A stretch of DNA of 64,000 nucleotides. Origin: Rhyzopertha dominica. Lineage: Eukaryota; Arthropoda; Insecta; Coleoptera; Bostrichidae. The translations under genes and the position numbers were made by a program. The notes below the pieces were generated by a model. That model was given only the letters and a program-made list of their open reading frames with translations. It did not search any database and was not told where the DNA came from. Where the stretch lies: NCBI GenBank assembly GCA_025024175.1, contig QCXZ01000003.1, forward strand, positions 20,170,392 through 20,234,391, read 5' to 3'. Every line of letters begins with the position of its first letter. Within the stretch, counting starts at the first letter, position 1. Shown here piece by piece: positions 55,444 to 64,000 of the stretch.

Positions 55444-58400
55444 ATGGCGACGATAGGAACAATAGAACCCTTTGATACAAGTAATCCGGGTGCATGGAGG
55501 GTTTATGCAGACCGATTAAACTTCTACATTGAAGCAAATGGTATTTCCGATGAGGGAAGGAAGAGAGCAGTGCTATTAAGTGTGTGCGGAGGACCCACAT
55601 TTGAAATAGTTAGGTCGCTTGTTTCGCCGGAATCCCCAATCGACAAAAGTTACAAGGACATAATCGAACTGTTAGAGAAACATTTTTCCCCAAAGCCATC
55701 GGAAATTGTCCAAAGATTTCGGTTTAACAACAGAAACCAGCAGCTAGGAGAGAATATCGCAACGTACGTAGCAGAGTTAAGAAAATTAGCTGAACATTGC
55801 GAATATGGGGCGTCGTTGGAAACCATGTTGCGCGATCGTTTGGTATGTGGTGTATACGACAGGAACATCCAGCGCCAGCTGTTGGCCGAGTCGACGCTGA
55901 CCTTCAAAACAGCCTATGAGAAAGCGCTAGCAGGGGAAGCAGCAGCCGCGAGGGTGTCTGAACTGAATACGCGATCGTCGGTATCAGCGATATCTGCCCG
56001 CGAAGTTACGCAAATATCCGCTAGATCNAGCGCGGTGGGTAAACAGAGCGCAAAAGTTGCGAATTTCAGGAAACTACACTGTTGCCGTTGTGGTGGACAG
56101 CACGATGACAACGATTGTCGTTTCAAAAATGCGGAGNGCCACACTTGTGGAAAAAAAGGACATATACAACGTGTATGTACGAAGTTGAAATCACAGAAAC
56201 AAAACGGCGGTATCCGGAAACCCAGCATCACTCAAAATGTCAAGGCGATAACTGCTCCAGAGCAAGACGGAGAAGCACCACTGTTTCTTGTGACATCTGA
56301 TATCACAAAACCTGAAACAGTACAAGTAATGGTGGCAGGAAAGGCGTGTACGTTCGAGGTAGATTCAGGTAGTGCCTACACGATTATCTCAGCCGAACAG
56401 TATCAGCACTTGTGGCCAGGTGAAGGTCCACCGCTGGAAAAGTTTGAAGTTACGCTGAGGGACTACCAGAAGAACAGCATTCCACTGTTAGGAGTGTGTT
56501 CTGTTGAAGTGTCACGACAGCTACACGATGATGCAGTGCATCAGCTGCAGCTAGTGGTTGCCAGAGGTACACGTACCAACATCCTTGGAAGGAATTGGTT
56601 CCCAGCTCTAGGAATTGGACTGTCTGGAGTACATCAGGTCAGTGATCATTCAAATAAGATACTGGCTATTGTTAAGAAATATGATGAAGTTTTTAGAGAA
56701 GAATTAGGTGCCTATAAGGGTCCAGAGGTCAGTTTTCCATTCAAGGAAGGTGCCGAGCCAATCATCATGAAAGCAAGGAAGGTTCCGTTCGCGCTCAAAC
56801 CAAAAATTGAGGCTGAACTAGAGAAACTACTGAAGCAAGGAGTTTTGGAACCTGTAGAGCGTACTGCATGGGCTACACCAATAGTACCAGTTGTAAAAAG
56901 TGATGGGAACATTCGTATTTGCGGAGACTATAAATGTACGCTGAACAGACTGCTGAAGCCGAACCCGTATCCTATGCCAACCGTGTCAAATTTATTTGCC
57001 TCGTTAGCAGGAGGAAGGCGTTTTGCAAAATTGGATCTTGCTCAAGCATATCTACAGCTAAAAGTTGATAGAAGAGCAGCAGATGCCCAAACTATTATAA
57101 CGCACAAGGGNGCTTTCAGAGTCAACCGCTTACAATTTGGAGTGTCCGTAGCACCAAATATATTCCAAAGATTCATCGATACACGTCTAGCTGGAATACC
57201 CGGAGTGCTACCCTTTTTTGATGATGTCCTAATAGTTGGAAATTCTGAAGAACAGCTAGCAAACAGGCTGGAGAGGGTCTTGAGTCGACTAGCTGTAGAT
57301 GGTCTTCGACTGAAGAAGAATAAATGTAAATTTAACATGGATTGTGTGGAATTTCTCGGACATAGGATTGACGCTGAAGGAGTGCATCCGACCGAAGAGA
57401 AGCTGCGTGCAATAAAAGATGCACCGACCCCCAAGAATAAGGAACAGCTTCAAGCATTCTTAGGAATCGTATCATTCTATAGTTCATTCTTAAGAGATAG
57501 GGCAAAAGTAGCAGAGCCTCTCCACCGTCTTTTGGACAAGAAAGCCGCATGGAAGTGGTCATCTGCTGAAGAAAGAGCGTTTAAGGCTGTCAAAAGCTTA
57601 ATATCATCCGATTCTGTGTTAGTACACTTCGATGAAGAAAAGCCGGTAGTAGTAAGCTGTGATTCATCCAGTTATGGAGTGGGTTGCGTACTAAGTCACC
57701 GTCTTCCGGATGGACGATTAGCACCAATTTCATTTCATTCCCGAACTCTGACAGATAGTGAACGAAACTATGCACAATTTGATCGTGAAGCGTTAGCTCT
57801 AGTGGTAGGAGTTAAGAAGTTTCATAATTATCTTTATGGAAGATCATTTGAGCTCCAAACGGACCATCGTCCACTGTTAGGAATTTTTGGCAAAGGAAAG
57901 CCAACACCTGAAATGTTGTCACCCCGAATGACAAGATGGACGTTATTCTTGAACAATTACGACTACAATCTAGTCTACATTGCTGGTAAGAAAATAGGTA
58001 GCGCAGATGGCCTTAGTAGACTACCATTGGAAGGTCCGATTGTGAACTTAATTGCATCATACGGAGAAGTTCTCATGATCGAGAACCTACCAGAACCTTT
58101 TTTGACTGCAGAAGAGATTGGAAAGATGACCCAACGTGACAAGACATTATCACGAGTTGTGAAGCTTGTGCAAGGTGGATGGCCAGATGACTCACCCGAT
58201 GAACAACTGAACGGATATTTCAGACATCGTAACGAGCTGTCCGTTTATAGAAATTGTTTACTTCTAGGTAACCGAGTGGTTATACCTGAGGGGGGAAGGG
58301 AGAGAGTCCTGAGAATTTTGCATGCTGCACATCCAGGTATTGTAAAAATGAAGGCATTGGCCCGGAGTTATGTGTGGTGGCCCATGATCGATAAAGACAT

Positions 58401-59604
58401 CGAAAACATGGTGAATGTATGTCAGCAGTGTCAACAAGGCCGTCATTTCCCACCTAGTGCACCAGTGCATCCTTGGGAGTATAGTAGAACGCCATGGAGT
58501 CGATTACATGTCGATTTCTTTGGTCCAGTGAATGGTTGTATATTTTTCATTGTTNTCGACTCATACTCAANATGGCTTGAGGTAAAACAAGTGAAATCCA
58601 CATCCACTGATTGTGCAATTAGAGTTCTTCGTGAACTATTCGCGACACATGGAGTTCCAGACGTTATCGTGAGTGATAATGGTACGGCGTTCACGTCGCA
58701 ACAGTTTAAGGAATTTACTGTGAAAAACTTAATTAGACATGTTACAGTAGCACCGTATAACCCACGTGCTAATGGTGAAGCTGAAAGACAGGTACAAAGC
58801 GCTAAAGAGGCACTTAAGAAGTTATCTGGAGACTATAGCCTTAAAATCCCGCGATATTTAATAATGCAACATGTAACAGCTAGTGCTAGTACAGGGTTAA
58901 GCCCAGCGGAAGTGCTAATGGGTAGGAAAATTAAGACGTATCTCGATAAGCTACATCCAGATTTAATCGGTGAGCAACTTAATCGTGAGTGTGAACCCAA
59001 GGTACCAGTACGACGAATTGTAAGAAGCTTTAATCTCGGTGATCCCGTGTTTGCTAGAGATTATTCAGCCAGAGAGTGCCCTTGGAAGCCAGCGGTAATA
59101 ACAAAGGTAAATGGACCGTTGAGCTACGAAGTGACATCATTTGATGCCAGCCGCTGCAAGCGTCATGCGAACCAGCTACGCAACCGGGAAGGGTCAACAG
59201 CTGTTTTGCAGCCTCCAACAACACCTGATGGATCGGAACAGCAACCACGTCATGAGGAGCAACCAGATGTTGGTGAAGAGTTGAGTGCGCATGCGTCAGT
59301 TCCAAGTGCCAGTGCAAGTTCGCCTGCTCATGCTACGGTTACGCCCAAAGTGCGCGTTTCGCATGAATCGCCATCGCTGTGTCGACCAGTGCGAAATCGT
59401 CACCCACCGGGGTATTTATCAGATTATGTATGTGATGTAGATTATGTAAACTTAGGGGGAAGGGATGTTATGTATGAACATTTGAATTATCCCGCCAGGA
59501 CATGTATAGCGCCCCTGGCGGCAGAGTCGAGAACGCAGTATGATATGACGCGTGCTGGGAAGCGTTGTGGATTCCCAAGTCCGCAGATTACGAGTACTCA
59601 ATAA
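55444..59604 (+). CDS. Gag-pol polyprotein of the young gypsy
   Basis: 1,386 codons from ATG 55444 (MATIGTIEPFDTSN), uninterrupted apart from six N codons. Gag capsid occupies roughly residues 1-200. A Cys/His knuckle region lies at 213-244 (CCRCGGQHDDNDC, then THTCGKKGHIQRVC-like). The protease is VDSGSAYTII (near 307). The RT has FAKLDLAQAYLQL (near 525) and FFDDVLIVG (near 592), and RNase H has VSCDSSSYGVGCVL (near 736). The integrase has HHCC (58326-58440), D in HVDFFGP (58512), D in VSDNGTAF (58675) and E in NGEAERQ (58783). Gag and pol are in one frame, so no frameshift is needed. The last 46 codons lie inside the 3' LTR. It makes all enzymes for retrotransposition; no envelope gene follows. 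Confidence 0.93.
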   Translation: MATIGTIEPFDTSNPGAWRVYADRLNFYIEANGISDEGRKRAVLLSVCGGPTFEIVRSLVSPESPIDKSYKDIIELLEKHFSPKPSEIVQRFRFNNRNQQLGENIATYVAELRKLAEHCEYGASLETMLRDRLVCGVYDRNIQRQLLAESTLTFKTAYEKALAGEAAAARVSELNTRSSVSAISAREVTQISARXSAVGKQSAKVANFRKLHCCRCGGQHDDNDCRFKNAEXHTCGKKGHIQRVCTKLKSQKQNGGIRKPSITQNVKAITAPEQDGEAPLFLVTSDITKPETVQVMVAGKACTFEVDSGSAYTIISAEQYQHLWPGEGPPLEKFEVTLRDYQKNSIPLLGVCSVEVSRQLHDDAVHQLQLVVARGTRTNILGRNWFPALGIGLSGVHQVSDHSNKILAIVKKYDEVFREELGAYKGPEVSFPFKEGAEPIIMKARKVPFALKPKIEAELEKLLKQGVLEPVERTAWATPIVPVVKSDGNIRICGDYKCTLNRLLKPNPYPMPTVSNLFASLAGGRRFAKLDLAQAYLQLKVDRRAADAQTIITHKXAFRVNRLQFGVSVAPNIFQRFIDTRLAGIPGVLPFFDDVLIVGNSEEQLANRLERVLSRLAVDGLRLKKNKCKFNMDCVEFLGHRIDAEGVHPTEEKLRAIKDAPTPKNKEQLQAFLGIVSFYSSFLRDRAKVAEPLHRLLDKKAAWKWSSAEERAFKAVKSLISSDSVLVHFDEEKPVVVSCDSSSYGVGCVLSHRLPDGRLAPISFHSRTLTDSERNYAQFDREALALVVGVKKFHNYLYGRSFELQTDHRPLLGIFGKGKPTPEMLSPRMTRWTLFLNNYDYNLVYIAGKKIGSADGLSRLPLEGPIVNLIASYGEVLMIENLPEPFLTAEEIGKMTQRDKTLSRVVKLVQGGWPDDSPDEQLNGYFRHRNELSVYRNCLLLGNRVVIPEGGRERVLRILHAAHPGIVKMKALARSYVWWPMIDKDIENMVNVCQQCQQGRHFPPSAPVHPWEYSRTPWSRLHVDFFGPVNGCIFFIVXDSYSXWLEVKQVKSTSTDCAIRVLRELFATHGVPDVIVSDNGTAFTSQQFKEFTVKNLIRHVTVAPYNPRANGEAERQVQSAKEALKKLSGDYSLKIPRYLIMQHVTASASTGLSPAEVLMGRKIKTYLDKLHPDLIGEQLNRECEPKVPVRRIVRSFNLGDPVFARDYSARECPWKPAVITKVNGPLSYEVTSFDASRCKRHANQLRNREGSTAVLQPPTTPDGSEQQPRHEEQPDVGEELSAHASVPSASASSPAHATVTPKVRVSHESPSLCRPVRNRHPPGYLSDYVCDVDYVNLGGRDVMYEHLNYPARTCIAPLAAESRTQYDMTRAGKRCGFPSPQITSTQ

Positions 59605-59652
59605 AGAAATAAAGTACGTGTGTGTGTATTATTGTAACTTAAATACACGACA
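59466..59652 (+). repeat. 3' LTR of the young gypsy
   Basis: It duplicates 55146-55332 and carries the stop codon of gag-pol at 59602-59604, overlapping the AATAAAG polyadenylation-like sequence. Confidence 0.93.
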
Positions 59653-59910
59653 GTGACGCATATGGAAATAATATTTCAAAAAAAATTTAAACAAATCTGC
59701 ACCGAACCTAACATAGTTTATAAACTAGTTAGTTTATTTAGTAGTTTAGAGTTTAATCATCCCTGTCCATCTTTCGCAATAAAATATCTTCGTACTTTAT
59801 ATATGTTAGGCTTAGAGTTTTTTACACGTTAAGATTTATCAATAGAAATTTTCGAACTTGTAATAGGAGTAGAAAATTAATTATTTGGAAACACAATTAA
59901 ATAGTTCTTT
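59653..59910 (+). pseudogene. P-type transposase, C-terminus after the gypsy
   Basis: It reads on from GTGAC with FNHPCPSFAIKYLRTLY (59755) and then YTLRFINRNF-like and RKLIIWKHN in another frame near 59820-59895. Together they are the C-terminal end of P transposases. At least one frameshift is present. It confirms that 55146-59652 is an insertion. Confidence 0.55.
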
Positions 59911-60400
59911 TTATTTCGTTAGTTTTTATTTATCCATTTCCATAGACTATAGTTTATATTAAATTAAATTAAATATCGATTTGTATGCGGGCATGTCGGT
60001 GCCCACTAAAATTCTTGAATACAGCCCTGTACCGCAGTCGCATCGTTTACACATGGTCGAGGACATAGAAACAGATTGAAAAAGATCAAAGCGCCGACAG
60101 TTAGTTTCGCTACTGGTTCCTCGTTGTACTGTGACGCTACTCGCGACCAATCAGAATAAGGTATATACATGAGTCTGCTGATGTTACCGACGAAGAAGTT
60201 GAATACATAAATACAAATACAAGTACAAGTACAAAACACGTATCTATATGTGAATGTGGTTTTCATTGCACTGCACAGTGGGGCGAATAACGAAAACCGC
60301 GATCAAAATGATATTTTCGAAGTGGACGAGCTCGCCTCATTCTTCAAACTGTATATAAACAGCCACAACACTTGCTCCTACACCCCCAGTCAGTGTCAAA
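59911..60400. other. Spacer and 5' region of the jockey-like element
   Basis: No gene. A TATATAAACAGC-like promoter sequence lies near 60351, just before the jockey-type ORF1 at 60401. Confidence 0.4.
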
Positions 60401-61310
60401 GTGATGAGAGATAGTCACAGCGGCAGTGAAATGAGTTTTGATAAAATTGAAAATCTGAGCTATGATAAGTTCAACCAGTACCTGCGGGAGCTAATTCGGT
60501 ACGGGGAAGACAAGTTTGGACCCGAGCGGATTCTGACCCGCAAAACGGAGACGACCAGGCGCGAAAATGGATATGAGAATGTATCAACGGAAGAACCGGT
60601 AAGCAACACGGACGGAACGACCCTGCAAGACAACGGAAACGATATGGATACAGCGGAATCAGCGGCGATATACCAAGAGCCGAAGAAAAGTACAAACAAA
60701 AGAAACATAACTGAAACAACCCCATTAGAAACTCAAAACAGCTAAGAATGCCTTAGTAAAGTACCAGACGATCACGAGCAACGCACAAATGAACCTGCAT
60801 CAAATGATAAAGAAAAACCGAAGGTAAAAGACACAAAGAGTAAAATTTCACCAATAATAAGAGAAAAACAGAAATGGCTGAAGATAGCCAGAGATGTAAC
60901 TACACGAATGCAAGAAATGTAAACTCCGGCATAGAAATTACAACGACCAGTGTGGACGACTACAGAAAATTACACAATTATTTGAAGAAGCAAAACGAGC
61001 AGTTTCACACGTTAGACCTAAAGTCAGAGAAACCACTAAAAATGGTACTTAGAAGAATTCCGGTGGAAGTAACCACAGAAGAAATAAAGGAAGATCTAAA
61101 AGCGAAAAACTACCCAACAACAAAAATCCTCAGGATGAGTGGAAAACGAGGACCTATACCGCTACTCTTGATAGAAATTGACAGGGACTACAAATCGATA
61201 TACAACATTAAAACCTGCTGCGATCTAGACATCGAAGCGGAGCCACTGAGAAGGAAAAGCGACATGATCCAATGCCACAGATGCCAAGTGTATGGGCACG
61301 TGCAAAAAAA
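60401..61310 (+). pseudogene. Jockey-type ORF1, 3' truncated
   Basis: Frame 60401-60745 starts MMRDSHSGSEMSFDKIENL and is acidic with a basic patch. It stops, and a second frame at 60874 carries a PRE_C2HC-type domain: EKPLKMVLRRIPVEVTTEE (61029), IYNIKTCCDLDIEAEPLR (61198) and the start of a zinc knuckle CHRCQVYGHVQ (61274). It resembles the ORF1 at 37102 but is not the same element. It is cut near 61308 by mariner sequence in opposite orientation. Confidence 0.7.
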
Positions 61311-61660
61311 TCAACTTCTGCACGACCCCACGCACCAANCTTTTGAATTTTTCCCATCGAGTGAAGGTGTTTTTAATAGTGTCCTGGACGCATACCATTT
61401 TCTCCGCCAACTCCCTCGTCGTTTGTTGCGCGTCTTCGTACAGAAGTTGATTCAATCGCTCTTCATCAAAATCTGTTGGTCGTCCGGAACGAGGTGCGTC
61501 TTTCAGGTCGAAATTGCCATTTTTGAATTTGGTGAACCAATCCCGAGCAGTCCTGTCATCTATGGCACCCTCTCCGTACGCGGCGCAAATCTGTCAAGCG
61601 GCCTCTGCGGCTTTGGCGCCCATTTAAAAATACTTGTAAATCACTGCAACTTTGGAGAGT
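61308..61660 (-). pseudogene. Mariner transposase, N-terminal fragment
   Basis: On the minus strand, ATG 61624 is followed by an HTH_48 domain: GEGAIDDRTARDWFTKFKNG, then FDLKDAPRSGRPTDFDEE and QQTTRELAEKM. A shifted frame continues with a HLHSMGKIQK-like motif, the second HTH of Tc1/mariner transposases of the mariner type. The DDD/DDE catalytic domain is missing. One frameshift and one N (61339) are present. Confidence 0.75.
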
Positions 61661-63140
61661 TGTGCGACTCGTTAATTAGAGACCAGGTTGTGAGAGAATA
61701 AGAGACTCGGGACTTCAAGAGAGACTGCTTCGTACAGGCGATTTAACATTAAAAGAAGCTGAAAGGAATTGTAGGGCTGCAGAGGCAAGTAAGTTCCAGC
61801 TAAAGAGTAAAGTAAAGGACATGAAGTGCATACTGTAGAGAAATAACAAGAAATCTGTGGTGAACAAGAACACAAAATCAAGCTCTATGTATGACTGCCT
61901 AAAGTGTGGTGAAACACATGGACCAATGAATTGCCCAGCATTTGGGGAAGAATGCAGGAAGTGCGGAAAACCAAATCACTGTCGTTTGGTGCAGAATAAA
62001 TAAGAAGTAAGAAATATCGAAGAGTAAATGAAGTTGTCGCAGAAGAGTCTAGTGAAGATACTGAAGAGATGCCGTTTATTGATACAATAGAGGTAGATAG
62101 TATTAAATTTGTAATAATAAAATTTTTAAATAATAAGCAGTTAAAGTTTAAACTTGACAGTGGAGCCAATTGTAATTGCATGCTATTATAAGTTTTAAAA
62201 AATATTAATATACCTGTTAAAATTACACAGACCAATTCAACATTAATAACTTATGGAATGATCAACTTAAGTCACATGGATATGTAATATTAAAATCTAA
62301 AATCAAAGAGAAGATTTATAACATTAAGTTTCATTTGGTTAATATCGATAGTATACCGATGTTAGGCCTAAATACATGTGTACAGACTAATTTGATAAAA
62401 AAGCTTGATTCTGTGAGCATTATTTACAAGCTCGTGAAAATTACAGATAAGAAAGATTTTATTAATAATGATGAGAGTGTTTTTGAAGGTACAGGTAAAG
62501 TTCCGTTCAGATATAAAATTAAATTAAAACAAAATGCTATTCCTGTGATTAGTTCGTGGAGGCGTGCTCCGGAAGCAATTAAACCTAGGTTAAAAGTGGC
62601 ACGATGATTGAGAAAAAACGGGGAATAATTGTAAAAAGAGAAGAGCAGGCAGAGTGGATAAACAATCTTGTAATTGTTGAAAAAGCAAATGGTTCTTTAA
62701 AATTATGTCTGAATCTTCTTCATTTGAATAAATATGTATGTGATGATGAGTTCTCAATACCTACAGTGGATGAGCTAGGTTTGAAGTTAAAAAACAAATA
62801 GTGTACACTGTTTTGGATTCAAAAGAGGGATTTTATCATGTTCCATTAGATAACGAAAGCAGTAAGTATTGCACATTCTCCAGTCCTTTTGGAAGGTACT
62901 CATTTAAAAGGCTACCATTTGGTTTAAATGTAAATCCAGAAGTTTTTCAGAGAATGAATGAGATGATATTTAGAGATCTGCCGAGCGGAATATATTTTGA
63001 CGATTTTATTTTTGCAGGAGTAAATGAGGAGGAATATGATAGAATTTTAACAGATATTCTCAGAACAAGGTGTTAGACCTTATCCGGGTTATGTACAAGC
63101 TGTACTTGAATTGGGAGAACCGACTTATAAAACGGAATGA
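61661..63140 (+). pseudogene. mag-type gypsy gag and RT remnant
   Basis: It starts in gag with ELCDSLIRDQVV (61656) and LTLKEAERNCRAAEASK (61743). Two CCHC knuckles follow near 61890-61983 (CLKCGETHGPMNC and CRKCGKPNHC). The protease has FKLDSGANCNCML (62149). RT parts lie at 62335-63076 with VLDSKEGFYHVPLDNESSKY (62805), LPFGLNVNPEVFQRMN (62911) and IYFDDFIFAG (62991). FDD replaces YxDD. The sequence ends just after GVRPYPGYVQAVLELGEP (63067). Many stops and shifts make it dead. Confidence 0.75.
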
Positions 63141-63339
63141 TAAATAATTTGAGTAAATAGTCTAATCTAATTTATCTGAAATGTTATACATATTAAGACT
63201 ATTAATTCGCAAAGATGCAGNTCGGGTNAGGGATAAACATAACTCCGTAACGTTTTTCTAAAATAAATATTCTAATCGCCGAGATTACTACTTTACAAAT
63301 ATTTGATCCTAAAATAAAAATCGCAGTACAAACTAATAC
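63141..63339. other. AT-rich spacer with two N bases
   Basis: No coding sequence recognised. It separates the gypsy remnant from the SGNH-like exons. Confidence 0.4.
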
Positions 63340-63681
63340 AAGTCAAAATGGCACTGGACGTTGTTTGTTGCAAGTTGGAAAAATAGGAGTAACGGGAAAA
63401 TCCGTCAAGCCTGTCGACGCCTTTTACATAAGATAAAAGGATGCGCACCAAAGGGCATAGTGCTTTGTACATTGTCACCATTATTCTATCATGACCCTCT
63501 AGTAAACGATCTTATTCCTACATACAAGCATATTATAAGAAGAGTGGCTATAGAAAAAAAGGTAGTGGTGGCAGATCTGCATGCCAAGTTAGACGGTCGA
63601 TGGGAATGTATGCTGAATGATGTGATCCACCACAATCGTGATGGGATGTACATTATTGTACATGCCGTTCAAGAAGCGTAA
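63340..63681 (+). CDS. SGNH-hydrolase-like protein, C-terminal exon
   Basis: The frame reads RQACRRLLHKIKGCAPKG, then IVLCTLSPLFYH, VNDLIPTYKHIIRRVA, VVVADLHAKL and a final DVIHHNRDGMYII before the stop TAA at 63679-63681. A beta-strand ending in TLSPL, a helix with NxxI, and a D-x-x-H near the C-terminus are features of SGNH/GDSL hydrolases, where D and H complete the catalytic triad. The 5' limit is a guess; the exon probably begins between 63320 and 63361. It may be a host gene or a domesticated or LINE-derived esterase. Confidence 0.4.
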   Translation, partial: KSKWHWTLFVASWKNRSNGKIRQACRRLLHKIKGCAPKGIVLCTLSPLFYHDPLVNDLIPTYKHIIRRVAIEKKVVVADLHAKLDGRWECMLNDVIHHNRDGMYIIVHAVQEA

Positions 63682-63827
63682 GATTTTTCAGTTTTATCTA
63701 TATTTCTCATTACATAACATTTTCTCTAAAAAGACGCATATATAAAGTCATCAGATTATAATTTATACAATTTATTATGAAAATAATTTTATGTATAACT
63801 ACCTATATTAATTTATTTTTTTACAGC

Positions 63828-64000
63828 ATGTTCGTCTTTCTTGGCGGTTCCTTATTAAAGAGAATTCTGAGTGACCTATATAATATGCGAGCAGTAAGAA
63901 CAACAGCAAAACGTAAGTTACGCATCGGCCTATGTGTTGGAGGTCAAACAATCAACCAATTATTAAGAAGATTGCGAGGACACGAGTGGCGTATGAAAGG
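63828..64000 (+). CDS. SGNH-hydrolase-like protein, N-terminal part, runs off window
   Basis: After a polypyrimidine tract and acceptor TTTTACAG (to 63826), ATG 63828 starts MFVFLGGSLLKRILSDLYN and continues to LRIGLCVGGQTINQLLRRL at the edge. GGSLL is the block I nucleophile region (variant of GDSL), and LCVGGQTI fits the block II glycine region. Together with the C-terminal exon upstream this suggests two neighbouring copies of the same gene in tandem. The GTND-type block would lie beyond the window. Confidence 0.4.
   Translation, partial: MFVFLGGSLLKRILSDLYNMRAVRTTAKRKLRIGLCVGGQTINQLLRRLRGHEWRMK

Larger units (their letters stand above)
55146..59652 (+). mobile_element. Young Ty3/gypsy element (mag/K02A2.6-like)
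   Basis: Two 187-bp LTRs (55146-55332 and 59466-59652) differ at one visible position (TTGCAAC versus TTGTAAC). GTGAC flanks both sides (55141-55145 and 59653-59657). One uninterrupted gag-pol ORF fills the element. It is inserted in the C-terminal part of the P-type transposase. Low LTR divergence indicates a recent insertion, so this copy may be, or recently have been, active. Confidence 0.95.
52843..59910 (+). mobile_element. P-type (THAP) DNA transposon, split by a gypsy
   Basis: A THAP domain, central domain and C-terminal pieces of a P-element-superfamily transposase occur in order at 52843-53250, 53462-54660, 54865-55145 and 59653-59910. The last two are separated by the gypsy at 55146-59652 with a GTGAC target duplication. 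An apparent extra insertion of about 190 bases (54672-54862) separates the second and third parts. The terminal inverted repeats were not found. Intron-like gaps at 52941-53002 and near 53250-53460 suggest spliced transposase mRNA. Confidence 0.75.

Overview
This 64 kb window looks like arthropod, most likely insect, nuclear DNA that is almost entirely transposable elements (TEs). The evidence is BEL/Pao, mdg1-type and other Ty3/gypsy elements, jockey-clade LINEs, a DIRS-like tyrosine-recombinase element, a Helitron, a P-type THAP transposon, mariner and pogo remnants, AT-rich spacers and scattered N bases. No bacterial-style operon, rRNA or tRNA gene was seen. The only plausible non-TE coding sequence is at the far right edge: two pieces of an SGNH/GDSL-hydrolase-like gene.

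Layout. 1-2.9 kb: 3' part of a DIRS-like element (RT, RNase H, tyrosine recombinase) with its inverted-repeat end. 5.2-7.4 kb: LTR-like sequence followed by a decayed errantivirus-like gag and protease start. 8.5-9.4 kb: C-terminal remnant of a pogo/jerky-type transposase. 9.6-13.2 kb: AT-rich DNA with short repeats. 13.2-18.7 kb: Helitron with an unusual C48-type protease plus AT-hook ORF ahead of a broken Rep-helicase. 19.2-21.1 kb: two different tandem arrays, the second inside a gypsy-type LTR with a primer-binding site.

21.6-47.7 kb is one BEL/Pao element opened twice. The first opening (23.16-28.19 kb) is a minus-strand non-LTR-like insertion that itself carries a 2.8 kb cut-and-paste transposon (23.32-26.12 kb) with perfect terminal repeats. 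The second opening (29.63-45.03 kb) is an mdg1-type LTR element, which contains a GC-rich gypsy element (32.27-41.70 kb), whose 3' LTR is split by an almost intact jockey LINE (36.95-41.45 kb). Matching target-site duplications (GTAG, ATAG and an 11-mer) support these boundaries, so insertion order reads BEL, then mdg1-like, then GC-rich gypsy, then jockey.

47.7-52.6 kb: fragments of a further gypsy integrase, two MITE-like elements, a second Pao reverse transcriptase, and an antisense fragment of another mdg1-like element that again carries a small membrane-protein gene. 52.8-59.9 kb: a P-type transposon with intron-like gaps, split by a very young gypsy element (LTRs differing at one visible site, one 1,386-codon gag-pol ORF). 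60.4-63.1 kb: jockey ORF1, an antisense mariner piece and a mag-type gypsy remnant, joined end to end.

The elements do not form a pathway together; the window records successive insertions. The most intact and probably most recent are the gypsy at 55.1-59.7 kb, the jockey at 36.9-41.5 kb and the GC-rich gypsy at 32.3-41.7 kb.
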